Shown: positions 33,971 to 42,443, counted from the first letter of the stretch. The stretch: DNA of 64,000 bases from an uncultured Acidobacteriota bacterium (GCA_902826455.1 CADEEV010000001.1:122955-186954), one strand, 5' to 3'. Program-made: numbers and translations. The notes: generated from the letters alone by a model not told the origin.

Positions 33971-35388
33971 ACGCCGCGACCCTTGCGTCGCGTCGCGGCC
34001 CGTCGGCGGTCCGCCCGCTCCCGGGACGCCCGCAGGCGCGTCTCGCGCGGCCCGTGGGCGGAGACCGGCGCCTCGGGCGGCGTCAGGTAGCCCCACTGCA
34101 GCTCGGCTTCCTGGGAGTAGCTCTTGCCCAGGCGCAGCGCGAGGCTCGCCTTCTGCAGCTCCTTGCCGAGATAGAAGGCGTGGCTCGCCTCCTGTACGTC
34201 GAGCTGCGGGAAGATCTCGGAGATGTCGGTGCCGCTCACGAAGCGCTCGGCGTTGAACACGTGGATGCGCTCGCCGTCCACGAACACGCGGTAGTCGAGG
34301 TCGCGGATCTTCGTCTGCATCGCGCGCAGCTCGGCCTCACTGTACACCGCGACCGCGGCATCCCGCGCCACGAGCAGCCGGCCGTCGACGCGCTTCGGAA
34401 GCGCCTTGCGGGTGACGGCGTAGTGCATCAGGCGGCGGGCGATGTCGGCCTCGCGGACCGCCCCGCGGGCCCAGGGAATCTCGGCGGTCGTGAGGACGTG
34501 ACGGATCCCGAGCTCCTGGCAGTAGCCCATGAGCAGAGCGGTGATGCCGGTCGAGTCGGCCTCGGTGAGCTCGGTGAGGTTCGCGATGCCCATCAGCATC
34601 TCGATCCTCGGAAAGCGCCGGCGCACCTCGTAGTAGCGATGGAGCGACTCGGCCGCGCCGAAGCCGATGGGATCGAGGACGGGGTCGGCGAGGAACGGGA
34701 CCCCCCAGGCGTCGAGCCGCTCGACGCTGCGCTCGAGGCTGTCGATGCCGCCGCCGAAGTCGGGGATCACGACCACCGGCACGCCGACCTCGCGGGCCAG
34801 CTCGAGGTTCGAGCCGTTGACGCTCAGCACCAGCTCGGCGCCGGCCTTCACGGCCGTGCGGACCTCGGCGGCGTCGAAGCTGTCGATGCTGACCTTGTGG
34901 CCCTCGGCCCGGAGCGCCGCGACCGTCTCGCCCAGTCCCGGGAACGACGCGCCCTTGCTGCAGCCGACGTCGATCACGTCGGCGCCCTCGTCGGCGAAGC
35001 GCCGGGCCCGCTCGAGGATCTCCGGCAGGCTGAAGCGCGCGGCGTCGTTGATCTCGGCCAGGATGCGCACGTCGTGGGCGCCGTAGTCTGCGCGCACGGC
35101 CACGCCGAAGTGCTCCGGAATGCGCCGGAGGTCCTTGGGCCCCTTCTCGGTGCGGACGCCCAGCTTCTTCTCGATCACGGAGACGTCGCCCTGGGTGTGG
35201 CCCGGCAGCAGGATGAGAGCGGCCTTCCGGTCCACCTTCAGGAAGCGCGACACCCAGTCGGTCGTCATCAAGGCCGCCACGGTGATCCCGAGAACGGCCA
35301 CCTCGGGCTCGACGCGGGCCGGCAGCGTCGCCAGGGTCTCGCGGAGCAGGGGCTCCGCGAGCGTGCCGGTGACGAAGACGACCTTCAT
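33967..35388 (-). CDS. Dihydropteroate-synthase-like protein of the H4MPT locus
   Basis: A 473-residue protein. Residues 1-125 form an N-terminal domain ([35 protein letters not shown]). The middle is a TIM barrel of the pterin-binding family with [34 protein letters not shown] and [15 protein letters not shown]. The C-terminus ends in a basic tail. Homologues accompany beta-RFAP synthase genes in methanogens and methylotrophs and are thought to join the hydroxymethylpterin to the arylamine to give dihydromethanopterin precursor. This is a family-level inference. The start overlaps the carbinolamine dehydratase stop. Confidence 0.85.
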   Translation of the reverse strand: MKVVFVTGTLAEPLLRETLATLPARVEPEVAVLGITVAALMTTDWVSRFLKVDRKAALILLPGHTQGDVSVIEKKLGVRTEKGPKDLRRIPEHFGVAVRADYGAHDVRILAEINDAARFSLPEILERARRFADEGADVIDVGCSKGASFPGLGETVAALRAEGHKVSIDSFDAAEVRTAVKAGAELVLSVNGSNLELAREVGVPVVVIPDFGGGIDSLERSVERLDAWGVPFLADPVLDPIGFGAAESLHRYYEVRRRFPRIEMLMGIANLTELTEADSTGITALLMGYCQELGIRHVLTTAEIPWARGAVREADIARRLMHYAVTRKALPKRVDGRLLVARDAAVAVYSEAELRAMQTKIRDLDYRVFVDGERIHVFNAERFVSGTDISEIFPQLDVQEASHAFYLGKELQKASLALRLGKSYSQEAELQWGYLTPPEAPVSAHGPRETRLRASRERADRRRAATRRKGRGV

Positions 35389-35738
35389 TTCATGACGAAC
35401 TTGTTCGGCGTGCCCTCGAGGGCGGAGCCTGGCGCGGGACGCCACAACGCGGCGTCCTCGATCTTGCGGGCCAGCTCGAAGTCGCGCTCCGTGATGCCGT
35501 TCTCCGAGTGCGTCATGAGCTTGACCGTGACCTTCGCGAACGTGACCGCGAGGTCCGGATGGTGCCAGGCGGCCTCGGCGAGGAACGCGATCTGGTTCAC
35601 GAGCAGCAGCGTCGTGGGCCAGCCGTCGGTCTTGTAGCTGCGGCGTATCCAGCCGCCCTCGTACGTCCAACCGGGCAGCTCCGCGAGGCGGGCGCTCACC
35701 TGCTCTTCCGTGTAGGTTCCCAGCTTCTCTTTCGTCAT
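35385..35738 (-). CDS. Pterin-4a-carbinolamine dehydratase-like protein
   Basis: A 117-residue PCD/DCoH-family protein. The catalytic pattern EAAWHHPDLAVTFAKVTVKL followed by MTHSENGITERD contains both histidines of the HH motif, the THxxGIT strand and the acidic residue. Classical members dehydrate 4a-hydroxytetrahydropterins or aid transcription. In an H4MPT operon without aromatic hydroxylases a role in pterin isomer repair or H4MPT synthesis is more likely. It is the first gene of the leftward block ending at beta-RFAP synthase. A TATCAT box six bases before the ATG suggests a leaderless message. Confidence 0.88.
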   Translation of the reverse strand: MTKEKLGTYTEEQVSARLAELPGWTYEGGWIRRSYKTDGWPTTLLLVNQIAFLAEAAWHHPDLAVTFAKVTVKLMTHSENGITERDFELARKIEDAALWRPAPGSALEGTPNKFVMK

Positions 35739-35770
35739 GCCGTCATGATAGCTCCGCTAAGATAGCCGTC
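35739..35770. promoter_or_regulatory. Compact divergent promoter region with a 9-base direct repeat
   Basis: Only 32 bases separate the divergent carbinolamine dehydratase and mfnB starts. A -10-like TATCAT (minus strand, 35745-35750) is 6 bases from one ATG, and TAAGAT (35758-35763) is 7 bases from the other, which would give leaderless transcripts both ways. GCCGTCATG occurs twice in direct orientation (35739-35747 and 35765-35773). Confidence 0.45.
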
Positions 35771-36499
35771 ATGCCCGCGACCCGACTGCTGGTCAGCATC
35801 GTGTCGGCCGACGAGATCGCGGCGGCGCTCGCCGGCGGCGCCGACATCGTGGACGTGAAGAACCCGGCCGAAGGCGCCCTCGGAGCCCCGGCGCCGTCCT
35901 TGCTGCGCGCCGCCCGTGAGCGGGTGTGTGCGCCGGCGCTCCTGTCCGTCGCCCTCGGGGACGCCCCGCATCTGCCCGGGACGCTGGCCTTCGCGGCCGC
36001 AGGAGCAGCGGCCTGTGGCGCGGACTACGTGAAGGTCGGGCTCCGCGGATCCGACGAGCCGCAGTCCGCCCTCGAGATGCTGCGGGCGCTCGTGTCGGCC
36101 GTCGGTACGACGGCGCGCGTGATCGCGGTGACGTACGCCGACGGGGCGGGGCTGCCGCCGCTGGAGCTGCCGCGGGTCGCCGCCGAGGCCGGCGTCCACG
36201 GCGTCATGCTCGACACCCTCGAGAAGCACGGCACGTCCACGTTCGCGGCCTTGGGGGCCGCGGCGGTCGCGGCGTTCGTGGACGACGCCCGCGAGCGCGG
36301 TCTCGTGACGGCGCTCGCCGGTTCGCTCGGCAGCGACGGCTTGGCGCGGGCCTGCCGTCTCGGCGTCGACTTCGTCGGAGTGCGCGGCGCCGCCTGTGAC
36401 GGCGGGCGCGACGGCGTCGTGAGCCCCGCCCGTGTGCGGGCGCTCCGCACGGCCCTCGACCTCAGCGCAGCCGAGTCCCTCGCGTTCGGACGCCCCTGA
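35771..36499 (+). CDS. mfnB: 4-(hydroxymethyl)-2-furancarboxaldehyde-phosphate synthase (MfnB)
   Basis: A 242-residue TIM-barrel enzyme of the MfnB family, which makes the furan ring of methanofuran from two glyceraldehyde-3-phosphate molecules. LLVSIVSADEIAAALAGGAD then IVDVKNPAEGALGA carry the essential DVKNP lysine; DYVKVGLRG, GVMLDTLEKHG and LGVDFVGVRGAACDGGRDG are further family motifs. It is the only H4MPT/methanofuran gene here on the plus strand apart from the Fae paralogue. Its last 38 bases overlap, tail to tail, the end of the amino-acid-kinase gene, so both reading frames are used there. Confidence 0.92.
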   Translation: MPATRLLVSIVSADEIAAALAGGADIVDVKNPAEGALGAPAPSLLRAARERVCAPALLSVALGDAPHLPGTLAFAAAGAAACGADYVKVGLRGSDEPQSALEMLRALVSAVGTTARVIAVTYADGAGLPPLELPRVAAEAGVHGVMLDTLEKHGTSTFAALGAAAVAAFVDDARERGLVTALAGSLGSDGLARACRLGVDFVGVRGAACDGGRDGVVSPARVRALRTALDLSAAESLAFGRP

Positions 36500-37040
36500 G
36501 GAACTGCCGGACACCTTCCGGGTCGCGGCCGTCGAGGAGCCAGCACTCGAGACCCGCCGGGAGCGCCTGGAAGAAGTAGTCGTCCACCACCCCGGACGGG
36601 ACCGAGTCCGTCGACTTCAGGAGCACGAGGCGCTCGGCGCCGAGCGCACGGGCGACCCAGGCGGACAGGCTGTCGGAGGTCACGTGCCAGCCGTGGGGCA
36701 GCGGGTCTTCCGCCCGCAGCCACGCGAAGGGTGCGAGGATCGCGAGACGCCCCTGCGCGACGACGCTCGCGACCTCTCGGGGCTCGGTGGCGAGACGGGC
36801 CGTCGGAGCAAGCCCGGCCAGCATCGTGGCGAGCTGGTCCATGGCCTGGATCGCCATCCAGTGGGCCGCGCTCTCGCCGGGATCGTGGCGCTCCGTCGCG
36901 GCGCGGACGGCATCCGCGAACGGCCCGCCGCCCGGCACCACGAGGAGCGGCCGCGTGCGCGCGGCCTCGATCAGAACCTCGAGCAGCGGCCTGAGGTCGG
37001 CCTCGGCGAGCAGGCTGCCGCCGAGCTTCACGACGGTCAA
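36462..37040 (-). CDS. Amino-acid-kinase-family protein (MfnE-like)
   Basis: A protein of about 192 residues with the amino acid kinase fold: VVKLGGSLL at the N-terminus (phosphate-binding), LLVVPGGGPFADAVRAA, and WHVTSDSLSAWVARALGAER with VLLKSTDSVPSGVVDDYFF in the nucleotide site. In methanofuran synthesis MfnE, a member of this superfamily, phosphorylates the aminomethylfuran phosphate, and the locus argues for the same role. The start is uncertain: TTG at 37040 is chosen, but a CTG overlapping the upstream stop (37061) would add 7 residues. It overlaps mfnB tail to tail. Confidence 0.78.
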   Translation of the reverse strand: MTVVKLGGSLLAEADLRPLLEVLIEAARTRPLLVVPGGGPFADAVRAATERHDPGESAAHWMAIQAMDQLATMLAGLAPTARLATEPREVASVVAQGRLAILAPFAWLRAEDPLPHGWHVTSDSLSAWVARALGAERLVLLKSTDSVPSGVVDDYFFQALPAGLECWLLDGRDPEGVRQFLRGVRTRGTRLR

Positions 37041-37057
37041 GAAGCCGGGCTGGTCGC

Positions 37058-38206
37058 TCAGCGCTTCACGGCCTCGAGCACGCGGCCCAGGGCCAGGCTC
37101 GCGTCGAGCTCCGGCTTGTCCCAGATGTTCCAGCCCGTGAACACGGCGATGAGATCGAGGGACGGGACCACGAGCAGGTACTGGCCGCCGTAGCCGATCG
37201 CCGCGAAGTGCGCCGGCCGTCCGGCGGCCGGCAGCGTCCACCACTGGTAGCCGTACTGCAGGGGCTTGCCGGGCGCCAGCGGGACCCGCGCCCGCGTGGA
37301 CTCGGCCGCCCAGCCCGCGGGGAGGATGCGTCGGCCGTCCCAGACGCCGTCGTGGGAGAACAGGTAGCCGAGCTTCGCGAGGTCGCGAGCGGTGAGGTAG
37401 AGGCCACCCTCGGTATCGGGGTGCTGCGTCGGTGTGCGCTTCCAGTATGTGCGCTCGATGCCCAGGGGCCCGAACAGGTGGAGCCTCGCGTAGTCGTCCG
37501 CGTGCTGGCCCGTGGCCTTGTGGAGCACCGCGGCGAGCAGCTCCGTGACGCCGCTGCTGTAGACGAAGGTCGTGCCGGGGTCCGCCGCCATCGGCTCCTT
37601 GAGCACGAACTGCACCCAGTCGGAGCTGGCCTCCATGCGCGCGCAGCTGTTGGACGGATCCGTGTACGGCATGCTGTCCTCGTCCCAGCGGATCCCGGCG
37701 GTCATCGTGAGCAGGTCGGCGAGCGTCCACTTGTCCCGGCGGGCATCGGGAGGAACCTCGTAGCCCTCGAAGTACGGCAGCGCCTTCGCCATGACGCCGG
37801 GGATCTCGCCGCGGCCGATCGCGATGCCGATGAGCGCCGACGTGACGCTCTTGCTCACCGACTGGAGCGTGTGGAGCTGGCCGCGGTTGTACCAGGGATG
37901 CCACGCCGGGTCGTAGTAGTTGTACATCCCGGGCTTGCGGTCCGCGGCCTTCGCGAAGAGCGCGTCGTAGTCGTGGCGATAGACCTTCTCGTGGATGACG
38001 CGACCGTGGCGGATCACGAGCATGCCGTCCACGTAACCCTGGTCGCCGCGAGCGAGCTCCGCGTCGAAGCGGTCGAGAACGGCCTTGTCGACGCCCTCGG
38101 CCTCCGGTGTGGACGTGGGCCAGCCCTTCGTCGGCCATGCCGGTTCGGCCGACCAGGCGGTCGCGGCCAGACAGCAGAGCGGCAGGAGCAGCGTCAGCGT
38201 TCGCAT
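37058..38206 (-). CDS. Secreted beta-lactamase-fold serine hydrolase inside the cofactor operon
   Basis: A 382-residue class C beta-lactamase-like protein with an N-terminal signal peptide (LTLLLPLCCLAATAWS). The nucleophile motif SVSK (in TLQSVSKSVTS) and the second motif YSSG are present. The closing YGGQYLLVVPSLDLIAVFTG region lacks a standard KTG. Such proteins are esterases or peptidases of unknown substrate, and only rarely true beta-lactamases. It overlaps the upstream MfnF-like gene by 13 bases and precedes the kinase gene closely, so it is transcribed with cofactor genes although exported. No link to H4MPT is known. Confidence 0.85.
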   Translation of the reverse strand: MRTLTLLLPLCCLAATAWSAEPAWPTKGWPTSTPEAEGVDKAVLDRFDAELARGDQGYVDGMLVIRHGRVIHEKVYRHDYDALFAKAADRKPGMYNYYDPAWHPWYNRGQLHTLQSVSKSVTSALIGIAIGRGEIPGVMAKALPYFEGYEVPPDARRDKWTLADLLTMTAGIRWDEDSMPYTDPSNSCARMEASSDWVQFVLKEPMAADPGTTFVYSSGVTELLAAVLHKATGQHADDYARLHLFGPLGIERTYWKRTPTQHPDTEGGLYLTARDLAKLGYLFSHDGVWDGRRILPAGWAAESTRARVPLAPGKPLQYGYQWWTLPAAGRPAHFAAIGYGGQYLLVVPSLDLIAVFTGWNIWDKPELDASLALGRVLEAVKR

Positions 38207-39234
38207 GGCACCTCGCGACGAGGACAGTACACCCGCGCCAGCAGCGTTGCCACGGCTACGGCCGGCGCGATCCGGGCCGCGGCTTCCTCCTCGGCGCCCG
38301 AGGGTGCGTGCACCTGAAGGCCGAGACCGAGCGCCGCGTCACGGGCCACCGCCCATCCCTGTCCGGCGACGACCACGAGCGCCGCCTTCGACCGGCGCGC
38401 GACCTGCTTCAGGGCCCCCTGGATCTGCTCGATCTGCGCGGCGGCGATCGCGATAGCCAGGGCCTCGATCGCGCTCGCATCGAGCATCTCGTCGTCGGCG
38501 CCGATCATGCGGGCGAGGCGTGCGCCGCACTCGCGACGACTGCGGCCGCGACCGTCGGCGGTGTCGCAGGTGTAGTCGGGCTCCGCGATGCGGCCCAGCC
38601 AGAGATGAGCGTCCGCGGCGATCGCGAACAGCTCGGCCGCGACGCGGCAACGGCGTCCCCGGAACGGTAGCCAGCGCACGATGGCGCAGACCGGCGTCCG
38701 CAGCAGGCCCGTGTACACGAGCTCGCCGCTGCGAAGGCGCGCGGGATCGGTGAGGCCCCGGGCCGTCACGGCACCTCCGCGGATCGGGATGAGATCGGTC
38801 GTGGTGCTTCCCATGTCGACGAAGATCGCCTCGGGACGCCGCTCGGCCACGAGCGCCGCGCTGGCGCGCCAGTTCGCGGCGGCCACCGACAGCGGCTTGC
38901 GACGAGCCTCGGCGACGCCGTGGAAGCGACCGTCGACGCCGAAGACGTGGAGATCCGCTCCTGGAAAGGCCGTTCCGAAGGCGTCGAGGATCGCCGCGAC
39001 ACCGTCTCGCTTGGTGGCATAGCAGTCGGCGAGCTCCGCCGTCATCGTCACCGCCATCCGCGTCGCGGGACCCAGCTCGGCTCCGACCTCGGCCAGCACG
39101 TCCGGCAGGCGGGCCGGTTCGCGCCACAGGGCGAGGGCACGCTCCGCGAGGCGGGGCGGGGCGCCTTCGTGCTCGAGGCGCGCGGCCTTGATGTTGGCGC
39201 CGCCCACGTCCCAACCCACGATCGGGCCACTCAC
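38194..39234 (-). CDS. H4MPT-linked C1-transfer pathway protein (MfnF-like)
   Basis: A 346-residue protein of the hydantoinase/oxoprolinase-like ASKHA group. It begins IVGWDVGGANIKAARLEHEG and has VTMTAELADCYATKRDGV, FVDMGSTTTDLIPI and the G-D/E-rich middle region typical of the C1-transfer family that accompanies H4MPT genes. The archaeal relative MfnF couples the furanmethylamine to tyramine-glutamate to finish the methanofuran core. That activity is inferred here. The GTG at 39232-39234 overlaps the ATP-grasp stop. Confidence 0.85.
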   Translation of the reverse strand: MSGPIVGWDVGGANIKAARLEHEGAPPRLAERALALWREPARLPDVLAEVGAELGPATRMAVTMTAELADCYATKRDGVAAILDAFGTAFPGADLHVFGVDGRFHGVAEARRKPLSVAAANWRASAALVAERRPEAIFVDMGSTTTDLIPIRGGAVTARGLTDPARLRSGELVYTGLLRTPVCAIVRWLPFRGRRCRVAAELFAIAADAHLWLGRIAEPDYTCDTADGRGRSRRECGARLARMIGADDEMLDASAIEALAIAIAAAQIEQIQGALKQVARRSKAALVVVAGQGWAVARDAALGLGLQVHAPSGAEEEAAARIAPAVAVATLLARVYCPRREVPCER

Positions 39235-40220
39235 GCGACGCTCACGCGGCCCGAGGCCGTGAACCGCACGCGCCGCCGGGCTCGCGGCACCCTCGGCATG
39301 CGGCCATCGCAAGCCGCGAGCACGAGGGCGGCGACGTTGGCCGGCAGCGACGCCCGCAGGCCGAGATAGGCGGTCGTGAGCCGGGGGTTGATCTCGAGCA
39401 CGAAGACCTCGTCGCCGGCCAGGACGACGTCGACCCCCACGTAGCCCCGCAGTCCCGCGTGGGCGTCGCAGGCCTTCCTGGCGAGGCGCGCCGCGCGCGC
39501 GGCGAGCGGCGCCGTCCACGGCGTCTCTCCGCCCCTATATATAAAGGTAGGTGACAGCTCCTGGGAGTTGACGGCCAGCACGCGTGAGCGCCGGCCGTCG
39601 CAGATCAAGGAGACGCTCGCCGGATCTCCGGCGACGAAGCGCTGCAGCAGCACCGCGTCGTGCCTGGCGGCCGAGTCGATCGCGGCCCCCAGGCCCGAGG
39701 GTCTCGTGACGCGCCGCACGCCTTGCGAGCCGGCTCCACGAGCGGGTTTCACGACCAGGGGATAGCCCAGGCGGGAGGCGACGACGCTCGCATCCGTACC
39801 GTGCGCCCGGCGCGTTTCGGGGTGGGGGATGGCGAGGCGCGCGAACCGGGCCGGGAGGCGGCTCTTGTCGGAGACCTGCGCGATGGCCGCGGCGCTCGAA
39901 CCGAGCAGGCGGACACCGGCCTCGGTCACGCGGTCGGCGAGGCTGCTCAACCGCCCTTCCGTCTCCGGGGCGATCAGCCAGGCCGCATCCACGCTGCGGA
40001 GCGCGGCGTCGAACCCGCGCGCGATCCGGACGTCGCGCAGACGGAGGCGCGGGGGAAACCGCGGGTCCACCGTCATCACGACCTCGACGCCCGGGATCCG
40101 TTGAAGGTCCTCGGCGAGGGCGTCGCGCATCGCGCGCCCCTCGCGTGCCAGCCCCGCCGGCACGAGCCGGCCCAGGGCGCCACCGCCGCTGGCCCACTCG
40201 TGGACCAGGACGCGGATCAC
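39231..40220 (-). CDS. ATP-grasp ligase of the methanofuran/H4MPT locus (MfnD-like)
   Basis: A 329-residue ATP-grasp protein. The N-terminal domain (VLVHEWASGGGAL) precedes the ATP-binding core YPLVVKPARGAGSQGVRRV and the metal-binding EVFVLEINPRLTTAYLGLR. MfnD, an ATP-grasp ligase, couples tyramine (or tyrosine in methylofuran) to glutamate, and this is the likely role. One segment, encoding SPTFIYR (39534-39554), uses a run of AT-rich rare codons unlike the rest of the gene. The GTG at 40218-40220 overlaps the preceding stop. Confidence 0.82.
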   Translation of the reverse strand: MIRVLVHEWASGGGALGRLVPAGLAREGRAMRDALAEDLQRIPGVEVVMTVDPRFPPRLRLRDVRIARGFDAALRSVDAAWLIAPETEGRLSSLADRVTEAGVRLLGSSAAAIAQVSDKSRLPARFARLAIPHPETRRAHGTDASVVASRLGYPLVVKPARGAGSQGVRRVTRPSGLGAAIDSAARHDAVLLQRFVAGDPASVSLICDGRRSRVLAVNSQELSPTFIYRGGETPWTAPLAARAARLARKACDAHAGLRGYVGVDVVLAGDEVFVLEINPRLTTAYLGLRASLPANVAALVLAACDGRMPRVPRARRRVRFTASGRVSVA

Positions 40221-40705
40221 TCGCCGAAGCGCTCCCGGCACCATCCCGACTGCCCGAAGGATTCCTCGACCTCGATCGCGAGGGCGTGGAGCCGCCCGCC
40301 GCCCGCAGCCTTCAGCTCCTCGCGCACGCGCCCGAGGAGATAGCTCGCGATCAGCTCGGCGGTGGTGTTCGGGATCGGAAGGAACACGACGTCGGCCTTC
40401 GGGAAGACGTACTGTCGGTCCTTGTAGGCGACGTGGATGTGGCCCTTCTCGTCGCGGATCGTGAGCGCCGGGTTCTCGAGGGGCAGCAGCATCCGATGGT
40501 CCATCTCGTCGACCAGGCGCCGCATCAGCTTCTTCAGGCTGACGAAGTCCCACACGTAGTAGTTCTCGTCGAGGCCGCCCTCGAGCTCGACGCGCGCCCG
40601 GTAGTTGTGGCCGTGGAGCGTCTCGCAGGTGCCGCTGTAGGTGATGAAGTGGCCGCAGCAGAAGACCAGGTAGTCCTTCTCCACGACGATCTTGTACTCG
40701 GCCAT
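40217..40705 (-). CDS. 6-pyruvoyl-tetrahydropterin synthase / QueD-family protein
   Basis: A 162-residue PTPS-fold protein. The zinc histidines appear in FCCGHFI and TLHGHNYRARVEL, and a cysteine precedes the HGHNY motif (SGTCETLHGHNY), as in catalytically active family members. Members convert dihydroneopterin triphosphate into 6-substituted pterins. Here it probably provides or modifies the pterin for H4MPT rather than queuosine, because no other queuosine gene is nearby. The ATG at 40705 has GGAG upstream (GAAGGAGCAGAGCG). Confidence 0.88.
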   Translation of the reverse strand: MAEYKIVVEKDYLVFCCGHFITYSGTCETLHGHNYRARVELEGGLDENYYVWDFVSLKKLMRRLVDEMDHRMLLPLENPALTIRDEKGHIHVAYKDRQYVFPKADVVFLPIPNTTAELIASYLLGRVREELKAAGGGRLHALAIEVEESFGQSGWCRERFGE

Positions 40706-40718
40706 CGCTCTGCTCCTT

Positions 40719-41561
40719 CTACAGCTCTTCCGCCAGGGCCACGAAGAGCGCCCCCGCCACCAGGTCCGCCGTGGCCCCCGGGTTCAGCCGGTGGCCGCGC
40801 TGGCGCAGCTCCCTGTCGAACGCCGCCGCTTCCGCCCCGCGCTCCGGGCTGCCGGGTCCGCCGGCCGCCAGCACGGAGCGGGCCCGAGCGCTGACGGCCC
40901 GCGCCGCTTCGAGTCCCTCCTTGCGCACGATCAGCGTGTCCGGGTCCTCGCCGAGCACGCGCAGGAACGCGTCGAGAACCGCGGCCGGCCACCGATGACC
41001 CGCCGTCCGCGCCGCCTGCAGCGCCGGCACCGCGATTCGGAACGTCCGATCATAGTCGGTCGCGTACTCGCGCGCGATGGCGTCGCGATCGGCCGCCAGC
41101 GTCATCGCTTGCAGGAGCGTGACGGTCGGGGTCGCCGCGACGTCCTGTTCCGCGGCCGCTCCCAGTCCGCCCGGGTTGACGATGCGGATCGCCTCGTAGG
41201 CGTCGCGGGCGTCCTCGACGGTGAGCGACCGGAGGACCTCGGCCAGGCGCCCGCGCAGTGACCCGCCCTCGCGGCGCGCCGCCGCGGCGAGGGGCGCCAG
41301 CAAGAGCACGATCCCGAGGTTCGTGTTGACGGCTACGGAGCGCCGAGTGGCCCGGATCGCTTCGAGGATGGTGGCGCCGACGCCGGCCTCGGCGCGGGCG
41401 AAGGCCGGGACGATCGCCGCGGCGCTGCGCACGAAGTCCTCGTGGCGCGTGTCGTCGAAATCGAGGCCGGGCGACACGTTGCCCGGCTTCGGGTTCGAGA
41501 CCTCGAGCAGGCAGGCCGACTCGACGAGGCGACCGACCTCGTCTGCCGACAGGGTCCGCAT
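40719..41561 (-). CDS. Triphosphoribosyl-dephospho-CoA synthase (CitG/MdcB) family protein
   Basis: A 280-residue helical protein. The motifs ACLLEVSNPKPGNVSPGLDF near the N-terminus, VAVNTNLGIVLLLAPLAAAA and VNPGGLGAAAEQDVAATPTV are those of the CitG family, which otherwise makes the prosthetic-group precursor of citrate lyase and malonate decarboxylase. Neither enzyme is present here. CitG homologues recur in H4MPT clusters of methylotrophs and methanogens, where their substrate is unknown; a phosphoribosyl transfer onto a cofactor precursor would fit the family chemistry. The stop of the RimK-like gene overlaps its ATG by one base. Confidence 0.85.
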   Translation of the reverse strand: MRTLSADEVGRLVESACLLEVSNPKPGNVSPGLDFDDTRHEDFVRSAAAIVPAFARAEAGVGATILEAIRATRRSVAVNTNLGIVLLLAPLAAAARREGGSLRGRLAEVLRSLTVEDARDAYEAIRIVNPGGLGAAAEQDVAATPTVTLLQAMTLAADRDAIAREYATDYDRTFRIAVPALQAARTAGHRWPAAVLDAFLRVLGEDPDTLIVRKEGLEAARAVSARARSVLAAGGPGSPERGAEAAAFDRELRQRGHRLNPGATADLVAGALFVALAEEL

Positions 41562-42436
41562 CAGGCCCTCGTGACGAGCCGCTCGACGTGGGCCACGATC
41601 GCCCCGGCTACATCCACCTCGGTCGTCTCCTGGAGCCCCCGCCAGCCCGGGATGCCGTTCACCTCGAGCACGAAGATCTCGCCCGTGCTCGTCGGCAGCA
41701 GGTCGACGCCCGCGTACTGGGCACCCACGGCCCGGGCGGCCGCGAGGCTCATGGCGCGCCAGGCCTCGGAGATCGTGGCGGGCTCCGTGCGGCCCCCGCG
41801 CGCGACGTTCGTCCTCCAGCCCGGAGCGCTGCGCCAGGCGGAAGCCACGACCTGGTCGCCCACGACGAACGCGCGCAGGTCGCGGCCTTCGTGGGGAAGG
41901 GCCTGCTGGACGTAGTAGACCGCGCGCTCCAGCTCGAGCGCCCTGAAGACGCGGTGGGCGATCTCCTCGTCGCTCACCCGCACCATGCCGCGTCCGTTCG
42001 AGCCGAAGAGCGGCTTCACGATGACGTCGCCCATCTCGGCGAACGCCGCCATGGCGACGTCCAGGCGTTCGGTCACCACGGTGCGCGGCGTCTTGAGGCC
42101 GGCCTGCTCGAGCAGCGTCGAGGTGTAGAACTTGTCCACGGTCTTCTCGATCGCCGCCGCCGAGTTCACGACGCGGATGCCGAGGCGCTCCAGGGCGTGC
42201 AGCGCATCGATGCGGAAGACGATCTGTTCGAGGGAGCCGCGCGGGATGATCCGCACCAGGACGGCGTCGACCGCGAGCAGGTCGACGCCGGCGGCCGCCA
42301 GTCGCGGCGCGCCGCCGATGCGCGCGACGAGGGCCTGGATCGGCAGGACGCGGGCCTCGTGGCCGCGGGCCTCGAGGGCGCCCGAGAGAGCGTCGGTGTG
42401 CCAGCCGACTCCGGCGTTCAGGATCGCCACCTTCAT
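41561..42436 (-). CDS. RimK-like ATP-grasp ligase (MptN-type glutamate ligase)
   Basis: A 291-residue ATP-grasp enzyme of the RimK group. It begins MKVAILNAGVGWHTDALSGA and has the ATP-site segment DVIVKPLFGSNGRGMVRV and the metal-binding EIFVLEVNGIPGWRGLQETT. MptN adds an alpha-linked glutamate to tetrahydromethanopterin. The gene lies just after mch and close to the fhc genes in one operon, so glutamylation of H4MPT or methylofuran is the likely activity. Which of the two cofactors it serves is not decided by the sequence. Confidence 0.87.
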   Translation of the reverse strand: MKVAILNAGVGWHTDALSGALEARGHEARVLPIQALVARIGGAPRLAAAGVDLLAVDAVLVRIIPRGSLEQIVFRIDALHALERLGIRVVNSAAAIEKTVDKFYTSTLLEQAGLKTPRTVVTERLDVAMAAFAEMGDVIVKPLFGSNGRGMVRVSDEEIAHRVFRALELERAVYYVQQALPHEGRDLRAFVVGDQVVASAWRSAPGWRTNVARGGRTEPATISEAWRAMSLAAARAVGAQYAGVDLLPTSTGEIFVLEVNGIPGWRGLQETTEVDVAGAIVAHVERLVTRA

Positions 42437-42443
42437 GGGCGCG

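Noticed and set aside
37058-38206. Reading the SxxK hydrolase as an antibiotic-degrading beta-lactamase
   Set aside because: It has no standard KTG motif and is one of the broad beta-lactamase-like esterase/peptidase group.
39531-39548. TATATATAAAGG as a promoter on the plus strand
   Set aside because: It lies inside the conserved coding core of an ATP-grasp gene, has no -35 partner and no plus-strand gene follows it.
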